NCBI RefSeq assembly: GCF_031143425.1 | Contig: NC_090451.1 | Location: forward strand, 351,424,339 to 351,488,338 | Length of the DNA stretch: 64,000 bases | Direction of reading: 5' to 3' | DNA from: Pleurodeles waltl | Taxonomy: Eukaryota > Chordata > Amphibia > Caudata > Salamandridae | In this document: positions 33,961-48,044 of the stretch, piece by piece | Position numbering within the stretch: the first letter of the stretch is position 1 | Layout: each line of letters opens with the position of its first letter | Position numbers and translations under genes: made by a program | Notes under the pieces: model-generated | Seen by the model: only the letters and a program-made list of their open reading frames with translations | Told to the model about the DNA's origin: nothing | Databases searched by the model: none

Positions 33961-34449
33961 CACTGGAGCTTCAAAGGAGAGACTCGCTCAGAGACGCTTT
34001 TCGTATCAAGTGGAGCTCCGGCGTACTGTATGCTTTTCTACCAATACCACTCCTGCCCTGAGTTCTCTAGAAGATCATAAACAACTGGGCCCAAGTGATT
34101 CTTGTGCATGTCCCTTGCTTAAAATCTTCTTTGACCATGCTCTGATGATTGATTACCTCTGACCATGTAGTGACAAGTTACTTATGATGCACATTTTCTG
34201 ATCATGAGACTAGCTGCTACTTTGGCCTGGGCATAATTGATTGGGTCATATGTGAATAGGAGACTGACATTTATCACAAAAGCATACCATGTAAAACGAC
34301 TGGCCACAGGACAGACTGAAATTATTTGCACATACTCTAGGGCTGCCTTATGCGTAATGCTTAATCATTTCTGAGTGTGCCCTGGAATTAGTGGGTCACC
34401 TTTGATAATTTAGTGATATTTGTTCTGCTATAGATGCTCTGATCATGTA
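33961..34449. other. Intron 1 DNA, no gene seen
   Basis: This may include decayed downstream parts of the DIRS element; nothing is recognisable. Confidence 0.35.
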
Positions 34450-34457
34450 GTCTACAG

Positions 34458-34692
34458 CAGTGGTTCCCAATCTTCTGACTTCTGTGGATCTCCACTGTAT
34501 CATACTGGATCCCAGGGACACCCACTAAATCATTATTGGAATCTGCCCCCCCCCCCCCCCAACCATAGAGTCATTACTGAAAGCTTGGGACCTAATATGT
34601 TAATATTATAACATTTTCTAAGCAGACACGGACTCCCTGAGGAGGCTTCATGGACTCCTGGGGGACCCCAGACCACAGGTTGGGAACCACTG
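34458..34692. mobile_element. hAT-type MITE (235 bp) with perfect 8-bp target duplication
   Basis: The termini are CAGTGGTTCCCAATCTTCTG and the inverse GGTTGGGAACCACTG. The flanking 8-mers are identical: GTCTACAG at 34450-34457 and 34693-34700. The interior is a loose palindrome with TGTGGATCTCC / GGAGGCTTCATGGA type arms and a 15-base C tract at 34546-34560. This is a textbook non-autonomous hAT insertion. Confidence 0.92.
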
Positions 34693-34700
34693 GTCTACAG

Positions 34701-37700
34701 TTATTTTGATATGGTCAAAGTGGCCAAGTCTCCTATTGTAAGCGTTTCTTGATGATTATTATCTCTTCTCTGAGCATGTGGCAGGAAGCAGTTTCCATGG
34801 AACATACTCCTGGTCTGTTCATGTATGTCCTTAGCACAGCAGCATCACAGGCAGTAGTGATAGAAACGTGTAGTTCGTGAACATGCATTGATTAAAGTAT
34901 GTACTGCAAAAATATAACTTAGTTCACAATGAACTCACCAGTGAGCAGACACTAATTTGTGCCACTGTACTAGAGAGGTTCAGTTTGAGTCACACAGAGC
35001 ACACTTAGGTGAGAATGTACTTATTAGTGTTGTACTAGAGAAAGTGTGTTTGGTACCTACATGCCTCAGAGAGCAGTGTATTCTCTCTGGGCAGTGAAAG
35101 CCTGTTTAGCTATGCTCTTGATAGGCCTAGGTCTGGCACTGGTGTCATTATGACCCAAAACATGCTTTTTATCATTGAAAGTGCTCAGTTATTGATTTGC
35201 GGTTTTGTGTTGGATTAACTGAATTGATGTGTTACTGAATGCAGGGGTTGTGTGACCGAATGAATGAGGGAGAATATGAGAGAATGTCTAGGTGCCTTGA
35301 TTGGTGAATAGGGTTATGTATTGTGTGCGAGCAGCAGGAGTGGAGAATGTCCTCCTGCCACCAAGATGATTGTAGCTATCTATGCCCTCACTCATATTCA
35401 TCCAGCCACCTATCCTTCTATTTACTCACCCATTCATTCTTTCAGCACTCAACTGTTCATATATGTTAAAATTATAAAAACATCATATTTTTGGGCACTG
35501 AGTGATACTTGAGCAACCTCCATGAAAACAATCATTAACCGCAAAACTGTTGAACCACAATTGAAAATAGGATAATAGATTCTCTGGACAAGAAGTCAAG
35601 AACACTAGGCTGTTGCAAACTCAACAACTTCGGGTGGGTGAGGTCGTGGCTTGCCACCAACTACAATGATGGTGGAGTGAACGACCGCTGGTGGCTGATG
35701 GCACTAACCTTGTACCGTGGATCCAGGGGAATAAATGGTCAGTGTAATGCTGACTCTACTCTGTCCCTATCAGTAAGATAGCCACAGCTCACCCATTATA
35801 TAAATATCTTCTAGAATAGTTGGTTCTTTCCTGTTAACCTTGATACGTAAGGAAAGTAATTAAACATTAGTTAATACTTTGGAAATCCTTACCTGACAGC
35901 ACATAAATCTGTTAACAAACATCGTTGATACCTTGGTGCTCATAACATCTGTTTAATAATATCAATGGCACATTGACAAGGTAATTCCTATTGTTGCTTA
36001 ACAAAAGCATTCCTTAATAATTTCAGTGTCCTTAAAGTTTTTAGCATTATTTAGCAATAAATTAGTTAAGTTCTCTAAACAAGTTAGTTCAAAGTTTGTT
36101 TTCCAAATATGTTGATTTCAAGAATACTTGCACAACGATAAATTTCATATAGACAAATCACAAATGTTGTGTTTGCAGCAAGGTGACTGCCTATCAAGGA
36201 CAATGTGAAGAACGAAAAAAGTTTTAGCCAGTAATCCAAGATGGCCTCCATCTACAGACAATGTGAGAGCTCAGGATGCAGTTGTAGTTCAGATGCAAGA
36301 TGGACAAGTGCATAGCCTTCATTTCACACACACACACTACCCCTTCATTAACCTTAGTGCAAGAGGGCATTAAGCACTCTGTCTTTTGCGGTCTTGATCA
36401 TGAAAATCAAGTCTTGCTTCTTGCCAGACCCAGTAAAGCTCCTAGACGTAGAATGGAGTGAATTAGAGTAGATAGGCGTAGAGTGCATTGGTTTTAAGTA
36501 AAGTGGTCTGTAGTGCGGTGGCATAGAGTGCATACAGTGAAGTGGCATTGAGTGCTGTATGATAGTGGCGTTTCCTAAACTGGGCTTATGTCAAATGCGG
36601 TGGTGTTGCGTGCGTTGGCATAAAGTAGAGTGGAGTGGCGCAGAGTACAGTAAAGTGGTGTGAACTGGAGTTTGCATGGTGTGGTAGAGCACTGCAATTA
36701 CAGACAACACATTTTCAAATGGAATGACCCTTACATTTGTGCATACATACAGTTTTACTGATAAAAGTAAACAGCAAACACATGGTGTGTGGAAACGTCA
36801 CCACCTACTGTATTGATTTGTTTTGATCATATTAAAAAAAAAAAAAAAATCACTCCACTTCAGAATTATCAAACAATGTACTTAATTTGTGCTTTCCTAA
36901 TTCTGATATATTCTGAAATAGCTGCACAGTTCATTTACAGACATTTCAATTTTGTGTACTAGAAAAACATACTCTTGTACAGCCTTCCTCCAGCACATCC
37001 TCTGTAGCCAGCATGATTGTCACACAACTCCTCTCACTTTGAAGTCGGAGATAGAAATGTAAACACCAAGCTTCCTCTGAAGATAAAGCCTGATATTTGA
37101 CCTAGGTCTTGGAATACTTAGCTAATGCAACGAGATGAGAACAAGATTTAAAGACCTGTTTTACAGAAAGCGAGCAATGGTGAAAAAGGCCTGTTTATAG
37201 AAAGTGAGCACTGGTGGAAAAATACAGTAAATATGCTATGCTTCATGGAAGGGACAAACTCAAGCTGCACATCCTAAAACAAATACAGCCAGAACAAATG
37301 TGAGTTACAAAGCCAATGGTGAGCAGTCAGATGAATGTATTCTCAGGTAAGCGTTCCTAATGTCCCCAAGATGGCTTTAGCAAAGTAGACAGCTGCAGTG
37401 TCTGGTAGACGTCATCCTAAAAATAGATGTAAAAGCCACATAACTACACAGTTCTGCAACCAAATACACAGGTCCGCTTGTAAAAAGCTCCATACTGTTA
37501 GTGTGCCACAGCTCCACATTAGCAGCAGTTTTCCTGCTAAACATGTACAAAATAACATACCATATAGACCCTCAATCATCCATCTATTTATCTATCATCT
37601 GGCTCATTTTCATATTCACCCAGTCAGCAATCCAAACAACCATATAATCACTGAATAAAAGAAGTGCTTTCACTTAAAAAAAAAAAAAAAGCTACATGTG

Positions 37701-39657
37701 AGATAATCAAGTAGCCCAAACTGAAGGTGACGACAGCTTAGTCTCTGAAACAGGTCAAATTCAATATTCCGGGACTGGGGACTACAGTGCTCGTGATGAC
37801 CCAAGGTGAGAGTGCATGGATGATTATGTCACCTGGTAATGTAATGTGAACTGAACTGAGTGCACTAACTGTTTTCATCTTTGGTTGTTCTTGATACTGA
37901 CTACTGTTTTGAGCAGCTTCACTTGGAAAAAATTAAAATAAAGATGTTAAAAAGCCACACTTATAGGGCTTGCCAGTTCTTGTTTTCATAATAGCCCTCC
38001 TGAGTTCATAGCTGTTCTCTTGTATACTAAATATTTACAGGGGAGCTTCCTTGCAAACGTTTCTCAGTTAGCCAGTAACCCCTACAATTTACCAAAACAA
38101 ACATTTATATGTGCAGTTAGTTTTAAGCTCTGCCTGAGGAATTATGTTAGAGGGATCAGAAACTAAGGAATCTGGATTTGGAAAGGCTTCTGAGAGATGT
38201 GCGAGATTGATGCAGGTCTAGACACCAGGACTCCGATTGTATCTGAAGGGAATTCTGCATTATGGGAAGAGAGAGCGTACATATTTCAGTTACTGAATTT
38301 TCTAAACATTCAGGTATTTTGAAAATACAAAAAGTATGGTTTGATATATTTTCCAATTACTTTTAGCTTTGGTCTATGAAACATTAATTAATGTTTTGCT
38401 GTACTGTCTCCTCCTGAGATTGTCCTGCAGATATGTGAAGATATTTCTTTAGAGCCATGTTTTCCCACAAATTTTGCCTGCCTCTACTGCTTAGCTACCG
38501 TTATCTGATACCTTCACTCTTCGAAGTACAAAACTGTATGAGTGACTGGGGCTTATCTGAACCGGATTGGAAACTGCTGGAGTTTTATTTGCCTGTGTAT
38601 GGGGGAGCCTCTGCGATTCCTGAAACATTTACTGATCATTACAGTACCATTTACTATCTCAACCTAGGCCTTAATGTCCGGAAACACCACATGTAGTCGA
38701 ACAATAATCGTACTCTGCTATTTAGGTCAAGTCCTCAGATGTTTACTTACTATGTGGGGTGATATTGTTTAAGTTCTTTGGGCCCTTTAGCCATTGGTCT
38801 GATGCAGATCCTCCAGGATCTACTTGTAGAATGCAAACACCATAAGTATCTAGTACCATAAGTACCTAGGTACACTCAATAGAGCAGGGTAGGACTTATA
38901 AACACAATTTACAGACAAGTGTTGAAGTACAGTGCTGTCAGATTGGACATATGATATATAAAGGGACGTCAATAGTTCAGAGAGTGAGTTTGTAAAGCCA
39001 GCTGGTTGTTAATTAGTAGACATTATATGGCTATTGAAACCATAGATCAAACACCTTATAAAATCTTTTGACTGCTAAGGTGGGAAATCGAAGTCTTCAT
39101 GCTTTGATTGCCTGTTAGCGGGGGCACGGTTTAGAAACAAAAAAGATTGGACCTGTTGCCTGTGATGCCAGAGGGTAGATGGGGGAGATCTTGGTGACCT
39201 ACCTATTATCTGCTCTTTCATTTCTCTAACCCAAAGTAACAGGAGCTCCTCTCTTTGAAGAAGATTTAAAACTGATAGACTTGTTGCATAGAAACCTTAA
39301 CATTCTTGCCCCAAAATCCATTTGATCAAATAACCCCATATGAGCCAGTTTCAGTGACTTGAACGCTACTGCAGACACTTTGCATGGGGCTTGTTGACCT
39401 CCTGCCTCACAAATGGCGTTTTCATTGTGTTGGTTGTCTACCAAACTGAATGGCATTATACAACCGGGTGTGTGGTTTTACTTGCAAGAGTGGGCTTATG
39501 TGGCTCCAAAGTATTTACTTTTCGCATTATGTCACTGTAAGCTCTTGAAAAAGTTGATATGAATACAGTATGATTTCCTTGCTTTTGTGTTTGTAGTGTT
39601 TTACATGTTCTATATATCTTCACAAACACATTACGTACCTTTTAGTAACACCTTACC
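34701..39657. other. Intron 1, about 5 kb of mostly unique AT-rich DNA
   Basis: No gene was recognised. It holds a degenerate GTGGCATAGAGTG-type tandem array (36430-36690), a 16-base A run (36834-36849) and a 15-base A run (37676-37690). A 79-codon ORF at 38457-38696 (+) has no known domain or splice context. Confidence 0.5.
36430..36690. repeat. Degenerate short-period tandem array
   Basis: Variants of GTAGAGTGCA, GTGGCATAGAGTGCA and AGTGGAGTGGCGCAGAGTAC recur without a strict period over about 260 bp. It is a decayed minisatellite. Confidence 0.55.
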
Positions 39658-39779
39658 TGTTAGAGACAATATCTAGCCACAGATTCCTTACCTTTGATTT
39701 ACCCCCCCCCCCCCCCCCTCCCCCTTGCCAAGGCATCTGACTGGATTCAGCACATTTTTCGTGATTAACCCTGCAGGAC

Positions 39780-40070
39780 CGAACAGGTGAAATGCCTGTT
39801 CCTATGGACCGGACTATCCAGGCAGTAGTGCTTGGTAAACCTGTGCAGTGAAGCCCACGTTGCTGCCTGGCAGATGTCCAGGACTGAGACTCCATGTGCT
39901 AACACAGTAGTTGCAGCTTAAGTTCTGGTGGAAAGAGCCCTTACACCTTTGGGATGCTCCTTTTTTGCCAGTGCATAGCAGATCTTGATGCAGAGAAAGA
40001 CCCATCGAGAGATGGTTGGCTTCTTCACCCTGTCTTTTCTTTCTTCTAACATATCCCACGAAGAGTTAGT
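39780..40070 (-). pseudogene. DIRS tyrosine-recombinase C-terminus (broken)
   Basis: In one minus-strand frame the block AHGVSVLDICQAATWAS is followed by a FTKHYCLD-type motif (about 39896-39818). An ALSTR-type segment lies just upstream in a shifted frame. The spacing resembles the C-terminal half of DIRS tyrosine recombinases, which ends in the active-site Tyr region. The assignment is by motif resemblance only. Confidence 0.5.
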
Positions 40071-41589
40071 CGTCCACCTGGAACTCTTTTATTCGCTCAA
40101 GGTAGAACAACATCGCTCTCTTAAGGTCCAGACATTGGAGTCACTTCTCTTCCTTAGAGGGATGTGGAGGAGCGTAAACGCTGGGAAAGGTGACAGATTT
40201 TCCCACATGAAGTGGTGTTGCCACTTTCAGCAGGAAACGGACCCTTGTGCCAAGCACCAGTTTGTCCAGATAAACTGAGAACAATGGAGGCTTGGAAGAT
40301 GAAGCCTGCAGTTCGTTCACCCTCCAGGCAGGTGTAATGGCCTTCAGGAAGGCTGTTTTAACTGTGAGCAGCTGGAGGGGACAATTGTGGAGTGGCCTCA
40401 AAGGGGCACAAATCTCAAATTTGAGGACCAAATTAAGATCCCACTGAGCCCTCATAAAAGGGATTGGGGGGTCATATGTACAAGGCCCTTCAAAAGATCT
40501 GTTTAGAATAGGGGACTTAAAGAGGCTTGGTCAGGCAGCCACAAGAATCAGACAAAGCAGAAAGATTGTTGCCCAAAGCAGATCCCTGCCAGGCAAATGT
40601 AAGGATGAAAAGCAAAATATTAGAAAGGGAAGGAGAAAGTGGATCAATGGACTTTTCTGTACAATATGATGCAAATAGTTTTCACCGGAAGGCATGTACC
40701 ATTTTGATGGACTCGGATAAGCCCGATATTACACTGTGTTCAGAACAGCTCGCACGAAAGGGATCATCTGAGAGGGAGTCAGGTGTGACTTCGGCACATT
40801 TATAGGTAACCCCAGCGAATGCAGGAGGTCCGCCTTAGTCTGGAAGTGGGAGACGACAGACTGTGGGAAGTCCACCTTCAGCAGCCAGTCATTAAGATCG
40901 GGGAAGACACCCCTGATCTGTACAGATTAGCTGCGACCACAGCTATTACCTTGGTGAGCAAGCAAGGGGCGCTGGTAAGGCCGAAAGAGAGCACGATAAA
41001 CTGAAGGTTCCCGTGGCCTACCATAAACCGCAAGTAATGGCTGTGAGCAGACAGGACAGGGTTGTGAAATTAGGGATCCTACAAAATCCAGCACTACCAT
41101 CTTCTGGGTCCAGGACAATCAAAACCTGGGCCAGTGTGACCATCTTGAATTTCTCCTTTTTTGAGCAAGAAGTTGAGGGTTTGGAGATCTAGGATTGAGC
41201 GAAGATCCTTGTCCTTTTTGAGGAGCAGAAAGTAGTGGGAGTAGCAACCACAGCCTACTTATGGCACCGGAGCCCTCTTTATAGCTCCTTTGGCCAAGAG
41301 AGCCTTGACTTCCTTGTGGAGCAAGTACAAGTGATCCTGCGTCAGACAGTCTTAAGATGGAGGGATGGTTTCAAAGGGGAGGGAGTAGCCCCTCCGAACA
41401 GTCTGTAGATACCACCTGTCCGATGTTATGGACTGCCTGTGGTGGAGGTTATGGCAGATCCTGCAACCAACTGAACGCCCATGATCTGAAAGGGCTAAAC
41501 TCGGAAGATTTGGACGCCTGCAACTGCGAGGGGAGGGGGGGGAGGTTTGGGTGGTGGTGGTTTGAGCAGACTGCTAGCTACTTAACCCA

Positions 41590-42750
41590 CAGGATCAAGA
41601 AGAACCATGTCCTTTTCCACACAGAGGCTGCAAAGCTTGCGTGAGCCAATGGCTGGGATAGGGTTTGTGTGGTTGAAAGCCACTTCCGTAGCCACGAAAC
41701 AAGCGCAAGTTAAATGGGGATGACGCGGGGCAGCTGAGAGGCCCAAGGACTTGGCCGTAGCCTGTGAGTCCTTAAAGTGCTCCAGCGAGGAGTCTACCTT
41801 GTCTCCAAAGAGATGACTGGCATCAAAGGGTATGTCCATGAGGGAAGCCTGGACATTCTCTGAAAAGCCAGCCAGGCATAGTGTCTAAGTGCCACCGTTG
41901 TGGAAACTACTCTGCCCAGCAAGTTGGTCATGTCCAAACCACAGATTATAGTGAACTTAGCAGCGTCTTTCCTATCTATGACTCGGAGAGAATGGCCCGG
42001 GCCTCCTCTGGGGCCTGTGGCAGAACTTGCGCATCCATGTCCCACCGCATGTGGGACTAGCGGCTCAATAGGCATGCAGTGTTCACTGACCGCAATGCAA
42101 GGCTGGTGGAAGAAAACATTTTCTTACTGAAGGTATCCAGGCTCTTGGATTCCTTGTCCGGGGGTGCAGCAGGGAATGCGTCATGGGAAGTGGAAGATTG
42201 GACCACCAAGATCTCTGAGGTAGAGTGTTTGGTGAGGAAGCTTGTTACCTCAAAGGTGGGGCGGTCCAGGTGGGCAATCGTCGTGTTTACAGGAGCCCTT
42301 TTGCTGGGCTTGGACCAGGTTCCCAGAAGGACGTCAGTGAGGACTTTGTTGACCTGCAGCAGGGCTTCAGAGGAGGAAGCTCCTTGTTGCAATACCTCCA
42401 TCAAGATGTTGGTCTTGACTGCCACTGAAGGCAACGAGGTCCCGGACCTCAGCCACCCTCTTCACCACCATAGCATAAGTAGCTCTTTCCTCCGTAGCCA
42501 CAGTAGAGGGAAAAAGTATGCCAGTAATTGGAGATGTGTCCAGTTTACTGGCATCACCAAGTTTCTCACACCACTCCAGATCCTGTCTTTCTGACTGGTA
42601 TTCTAAAGGGTCCAGTGACCTAACCCATTCTTCCCCAAGGCATATCCCTTTAGAATAAGCCTGAGGCACCAACCTAGGACACAAGGGTTCTGTTGTCGTT
42701 GACATCTTCATTGGCCGACGCAGCTCCGTTTCCATGTCTGATTCAGGGAT
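41590..42750 (-). pseudogene. DIRS gag-like region (broken)
   Basis: The longest frames are 128 codons (42367-42753), 125 codons (42057-42434), 93 (41794-42075) and 85 (41582-41839). Together they read as one protein with frame slips. Landmarks are KTNILMEVLQQGASSSEALL, a VLLGTWSKP block, KKMFSSTSLALRSVNTACLL, an AKFTIICGLDMTNLLGR block, and FGDKVDSSLEHFKDSQATAK. I recognise this combination as the ORF1/gag-like protein of salamander DIRS elements, from general familiarity rather than a search. Confidence 0.6.
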
Positions 42751-43770
42751 CAAAATGGGGCTACCGCTGGGGAGGTCGCAGTGGCATGACCAGATCCATG
42801 GGAGGCTAGCTGGAGTCGAGCCACCAGTGCAGAACTAGGTGGGACCCCCTCTGACTCCGCACGGCCTGAAGGCACTCCGGAGGAGTCAGCCCACCCAAAA
42901 ATGAGGCGCATGACCTTGTGAAATTCTTTCATTTGAGCGGGATTTTCTCAGGCTTCTGGAAAGATCGGGAGGAATGGAGTTGGCCCTGGCGTAGGATCCG
43001 AAGAACCATGCCTCGAACACTGATGTTCCCTCATCGCGTCAGCCGACAGACTAGGAGAAGTCGAAGCACATGCCTCTTACCTGAGTGTCTGAAAGACTTT
43101 GAATGGCACAAAGAGGACATGGGGTTCGTAGAACTATTCTGGGCCCTAACTCTCTATCGGGACCAAGATCTCTGAAGAGACTCCAGCCAGGCCACTAGCA
43201 GCTTTAGGGACCTCTCCCTTGAAGCCTTTGACACCATGGCCCAGCAGTCAGAGCAAGACTTGTTGTAGTCGTGCTAAAGACACACAAGGTGTGGGTCCAT
43301 CACCGACATGGTGCGGCAAAAGACACCACAGAGTTTAAAACCTGTCTTCCTCGAGGACGTTCTCTCAACAGACCAGGAGGAATAACCCTCAAACGTCAAC
43401 AAAACGTCAAAAAGTGACAGAGGTTAGCTCTTCTCTGGATCTGCGCTGGCTGGTGCGGAAAGAAAAGGACTGACGTCAGTACGCCAAGATGGTGCCTATA
43501 TAAGTGATGCGAATGTCACTTCCAGCACAGATGCTGCCGCACAAAGCCGACCAACTGGTGTACAGGGAGGTAGGGAGGGGGAGTTGGGGTACTCACAAAA
43601 AATCTTCCAGATCTAGTCTGATGCCTGGGGAGAATTCAAAGGTAAGGCACTGCTGTTGGATGTCTCTATCAGATCAAATATATTTTTAATGAATTGTTTT
43701 CTGCTAGTGCTATTGTGCTGTTTGAAAGTCATTGATAAAGGATGGCCTAGGCATCTGACGTAATTACTAA

Positions 43771-44439
<669 letters not shown>

Positions 44440-47260
44440 ACAAAGGGAATTGACTTATCTGACCATCAAGTGAGCATTAATATCAAGTCTGGGCAGCCCC
44501 AAACCCCATATCTCCCTTATCTCTAGGCTATGGTATTTTTTCAACAAAGTCTAATGATTTCCCATGACACTTTTTTTTTTCCCACATAAGGTATCTCCAC
44601 CAAATTTGTGGCCTTTTTTTCCACCATTCTGGAGATTCTGATGGTGCTTTTGGTTTGTGGATACCCATGAACGGGCCTAAGAAAATAGGCAACATTTAGC
44701 AACATTTTTAATTTTTGAGCAAAATAGGAAAAAAGTGCTTTGATAAAAAATTCTTGTTTTCTGCCCCTACAATGGCACCAACAAATGATTGTCCGAGCTA
44801 AAGTCAGTCCCAGCTTTCGGCAACATGCAGAGTTGATTTGAAAAACCTAATTTTGTATTGCAGTTCTGGTATTTTTCAAATAGGAGGGCTAGTTTTCCAT
44901 TTTTGTGCTCTCAATCTACTTCACGTTTGTGGTGGAAACCAGTGTGAAACACATGGGTGATCCAAGGAAGCTATATATTTCTGAAAAGTAGACAAAATTC
45001 TGAATTCAGCAATCGGTCGTGTGTAGCTTCCTCAAGGTTTTCCCAAAGAAATTAACAGTTGAAATAAAGAAATATTGAAAATGAGTAGGGAAAAATTGTC
45101 ATTTATGACAGCGTTTTTATCTGTAACTTTTTGTCACAATGGCCGATTTTACAAAAGCTATATACCATTACGTCCACTAGACTCTTCTGGTTGTGGGAAT
45201 ACATAGGTTTTGTAAGTTATTCAAGAACCCAGGGTACCCATAGCCAACAACTGAGCTGCACCGTACAATGTTTTTTCATTTTATACAGAATATAGACCAA
45301 TTCATGTGATCAAATATATAGAGTGAAAAATGGGTAAACCTATGCATTATTGAAATGTGCACAAGATACGGAGTCTAGAAGCAGCAGTTATTTTAAAATC
45401 TGATTACCCATTCAGCATAAGATTTAGAGATTATTTTTTAACATGTCTTCTTTCTTGTACACTGGCTTACATATGAAAGGATCAAATGCAGCGAAATACA
45501 ATTGGTAATAGCAAATATTCTACTATTCTATGCTCCCATACTTCTCCCAACAAACACGGTACCTCACTTGTGTGAGTAGGTCTACCATATGACCTATGAC
45601 CTCCTCCTTGGATTCCCTCACTACCACCGGCAAAAGTGGCCCTCATCTCTCCATAACCCCTCTAGCAAATACATTTAACTTGTTTTAAAGGGCTGGTAAA
45701 GGCTAGCTTGATTAATCCACTCAGCTATCCATATAAAAAAATAGGATGTGTTCTTTGCAGCAGCCATAGTAACCCCCGCTCTACTTTATGGTGAGGCAAA
45801 ACTGCCATGAGACAAAAGTCAGATCTCTCTCTGGCAAGGACATTAATCACAAGAGTTATCTTGACATTTTTATTGCTGCGTGACAGCTGGGGCCCAAGGA
45901 ACTTTGCAGAAGGCGGGTTTAAATTGTTACCTTATTGCTAAATGCAGCACTCTTCTCTCACCCCTCATCCCCGCCTCTCCTCCTTTTGAGGTCAGTGCTC
46001 CCCCTCCACGTCAGTGGCTAGAGCGGCGGCACTGGCCGCACCGCCACAGAAACCGTCCCAAAATGCAACATGGATACATCACATTTTTTTTACTCAAATT
46101 TGACCCTTTTTTGTAAAGTAAGTAGCGGAGGAATTTGAACCCTAGCACAGCCAACACCTAGGGAAACCTAGCAAACTTTCACATTATTGAAAACTAGACC
46201 GCTGGCGGAGTCGAGCGCAGAGTTGCTTGCATGGCTCGCACCAATTTTCTTTTTAATACCCAGAAACCCTTCTGAACCTCAAACTTTGACCAAAAACATA
46301 TTTTGCTCACATTTCTTTGATGTAAAGTTCTGTAATCTGTGGAGAACCCCAAACTTCCTTCCACCTAGCATTCCTCCAAGTCTCCTGTTACTAATGGTAC
46401 CTCACTTGTGTGATGGGCCTTTGGCCCGCGACAGGCAACAGCGAAAAAACGAAAGATGGTCGCATCACATTTTCCCAGTCAAAACGCCCTTTTTTTACAA
46501 TCTGGTTTGCTGTAAACTTTGGACCATAGCTTAGCCAGCACATAGGCAAACCTGTAAATGTTTGAAAATTAGACAACCAGGGGAGTCCAGGGCTGCATGA
46601 CTTCTGTGGTTCTCACCACATAATTTTACCCAGAAGCCCTTGCAAACGTCTGGTGAGGGCTCCCATTGACTTGAGTTTGAGCCGTTCCTGTAGCAGGCAC
46701 TAAGCCAGGTGCACAAGTGGGGTTGCTTTTTTTTAGCAACACAGGTGGAGAATGAAGATTTGTAGGGATTTTGTTAATTCCTGTGTATTCCGGAAGTTTC
46801 CATTAAGGAAATGGGAGGAAAATGTATGATTTCAGGAAGAGTTTGTGGGTCAGAAACTTTGTGGGATCTATGCAAGGTGCACTAACCTGGACACCCCTGG
46901 TTGTCTAGTTTTCAAAAACGTCTGTGGTTCGTAGGTTTGCATGGGTGGCGCCACAGCATCTACCCCTATTCCTTCTCTCTCAACAAAGCGATGTAGAGCC
47001 TTTTGTGTTGCTTTATCTTGGCCTACCATACAAGTGACATGTTGGAACGCAAGGCGGTAGGAAACCTCTGGCTTCCCGCAGGCTCCAGGGCTTTCCATCA
47101 CAGAACTGTGAGAAACATGTTTCTTACAAAAATTTGACGTTCGCAAGGGCTTTTGGGTAACATTACCTAGTGAGAGCCACGCAGGACATGCATCCCTAGA
47201 CTCCCCTGGTTGTCTAGTTTTAAAAAATGTAGCAGGTTTGCCTACGTGCTGGCTGAGCTA
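44440..47260. repeat. Modular non-coding repeat, probably piggyBac-associated
   Basis: The block GGTACCTCACTTGTGTGAG occurs near 45560 and again near 46397, so two modules of about 840 bp lie in tandem. A motif of the form TTGAAAAYTAGACAACCAGG followed by GGAGTCCA recurs at about 46188 and 46560 on +, and at about 46890 and 47200 on -. The same motif recurs beyond the transposase at 52750 and 52913, so it probably belongs to the subterminal DNA of a piggyBac-like family. There is no coding capacity. Confidence 0.55.
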
Positions 47261-48044
47261 GAGCCAAAATCCAGAGTTACTCACATTACACAAAAAAAAG
47301 TAGTTCTTAGTAAGGCCCATATTTAGATTTTGGCTGACATAGAAGAATCCGTAGCCCTGGCAGAGGACTTAACGTCTGCCATGCTGACACACCACCTACC
47401 AAATCTAGAAGTGACTACCAAGCTGACAGCCAGTTCAAAAACATTGACAGGAGCCTCCCAAAAAGATGGTTCCTGTCAATCGCTATTTATTTTTGACACA
47501 CTACTCCATCAACATGACTGAGCTGCCCATCAATATTTTGTTTTTAATTTTCAACAACACATTCCCAAACACTGATTATGATACAAGTTACTAATTGGGT
47601 TTGCACACTTTCAATGCAAATAGAAGTTTTGGTAAATGAATCCTCAAGGACATTTGTTTGAATTAATGCACTTACTCTGGTTCTTTTGAGCAGTCTGGGG
47701 GAATCCTTGTGTTGCATATATAAGTTCCATAAAAAGCACTTTAAAATCTAGTCAAGACTTCACAATTTTGCCATACAGCGTTCTCTTTGACAATGTGGCT
47801 TATGTTACTTCCACCATTATGTGCAGTGTGGGAATATAATGCACTTGTCAATCGGCGAACAGAACACCTACCACTTTCTGACAACAGAGAGAGGTTCGAG
47901 CAGGCATAAGCAAGTCAATGATTTCCTCAAAACAGAGGAACATAAATTCTACAGCTGCTTGCCTAATGAAGTAGTGGTCATGGAACGTAGGTATCCACGC
48001 ACAGCCATAGAAAGGTTTACCTTATGGGAGCTCCGCTTCAGTTA
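47261..48044. other. Intron 2 DNA with a possible small MITE
   Basis: At about 47313-47415 the ends GGCCCATATTTAGATTTTGG and CCAAATCTAGAA could be the termini of a small MITE. The rest is AT-rich with nothing recognisable. Confidence 0.3.

Larger units (their letters stand above)
39658..43672 (-). mobile_element. DIRS-like tyrosine-recombinase retroelement (degenerate)
   Basis: The ends are imperfect inverted repeats. The left starts TGTTAGAGACAATATC and includes CCTTACCTTTGA; the right end inverted reads ATAGAGACATCCAAC.. with the same CCTTACCTTTGA. Coding debris on the minus strand follows the order gag-like (about 42750-41590), RT (near 41170-40800) and a C-terminal recombinase-like block near 39900-39780. 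Inverted termini plus this order point to DIRS rather than LTR elements. All ORFs are broken. A 17-base C tract lies at 39702-39718. The 5' end of the element faces CEP89 exon 2, about 120 bp away. Confidence 0.72.

Noticed and set aside
38457..38696. 79-codon ORF with many aromatic residues
   Set aside because: No known domain, no splice sites in register; considered chance.
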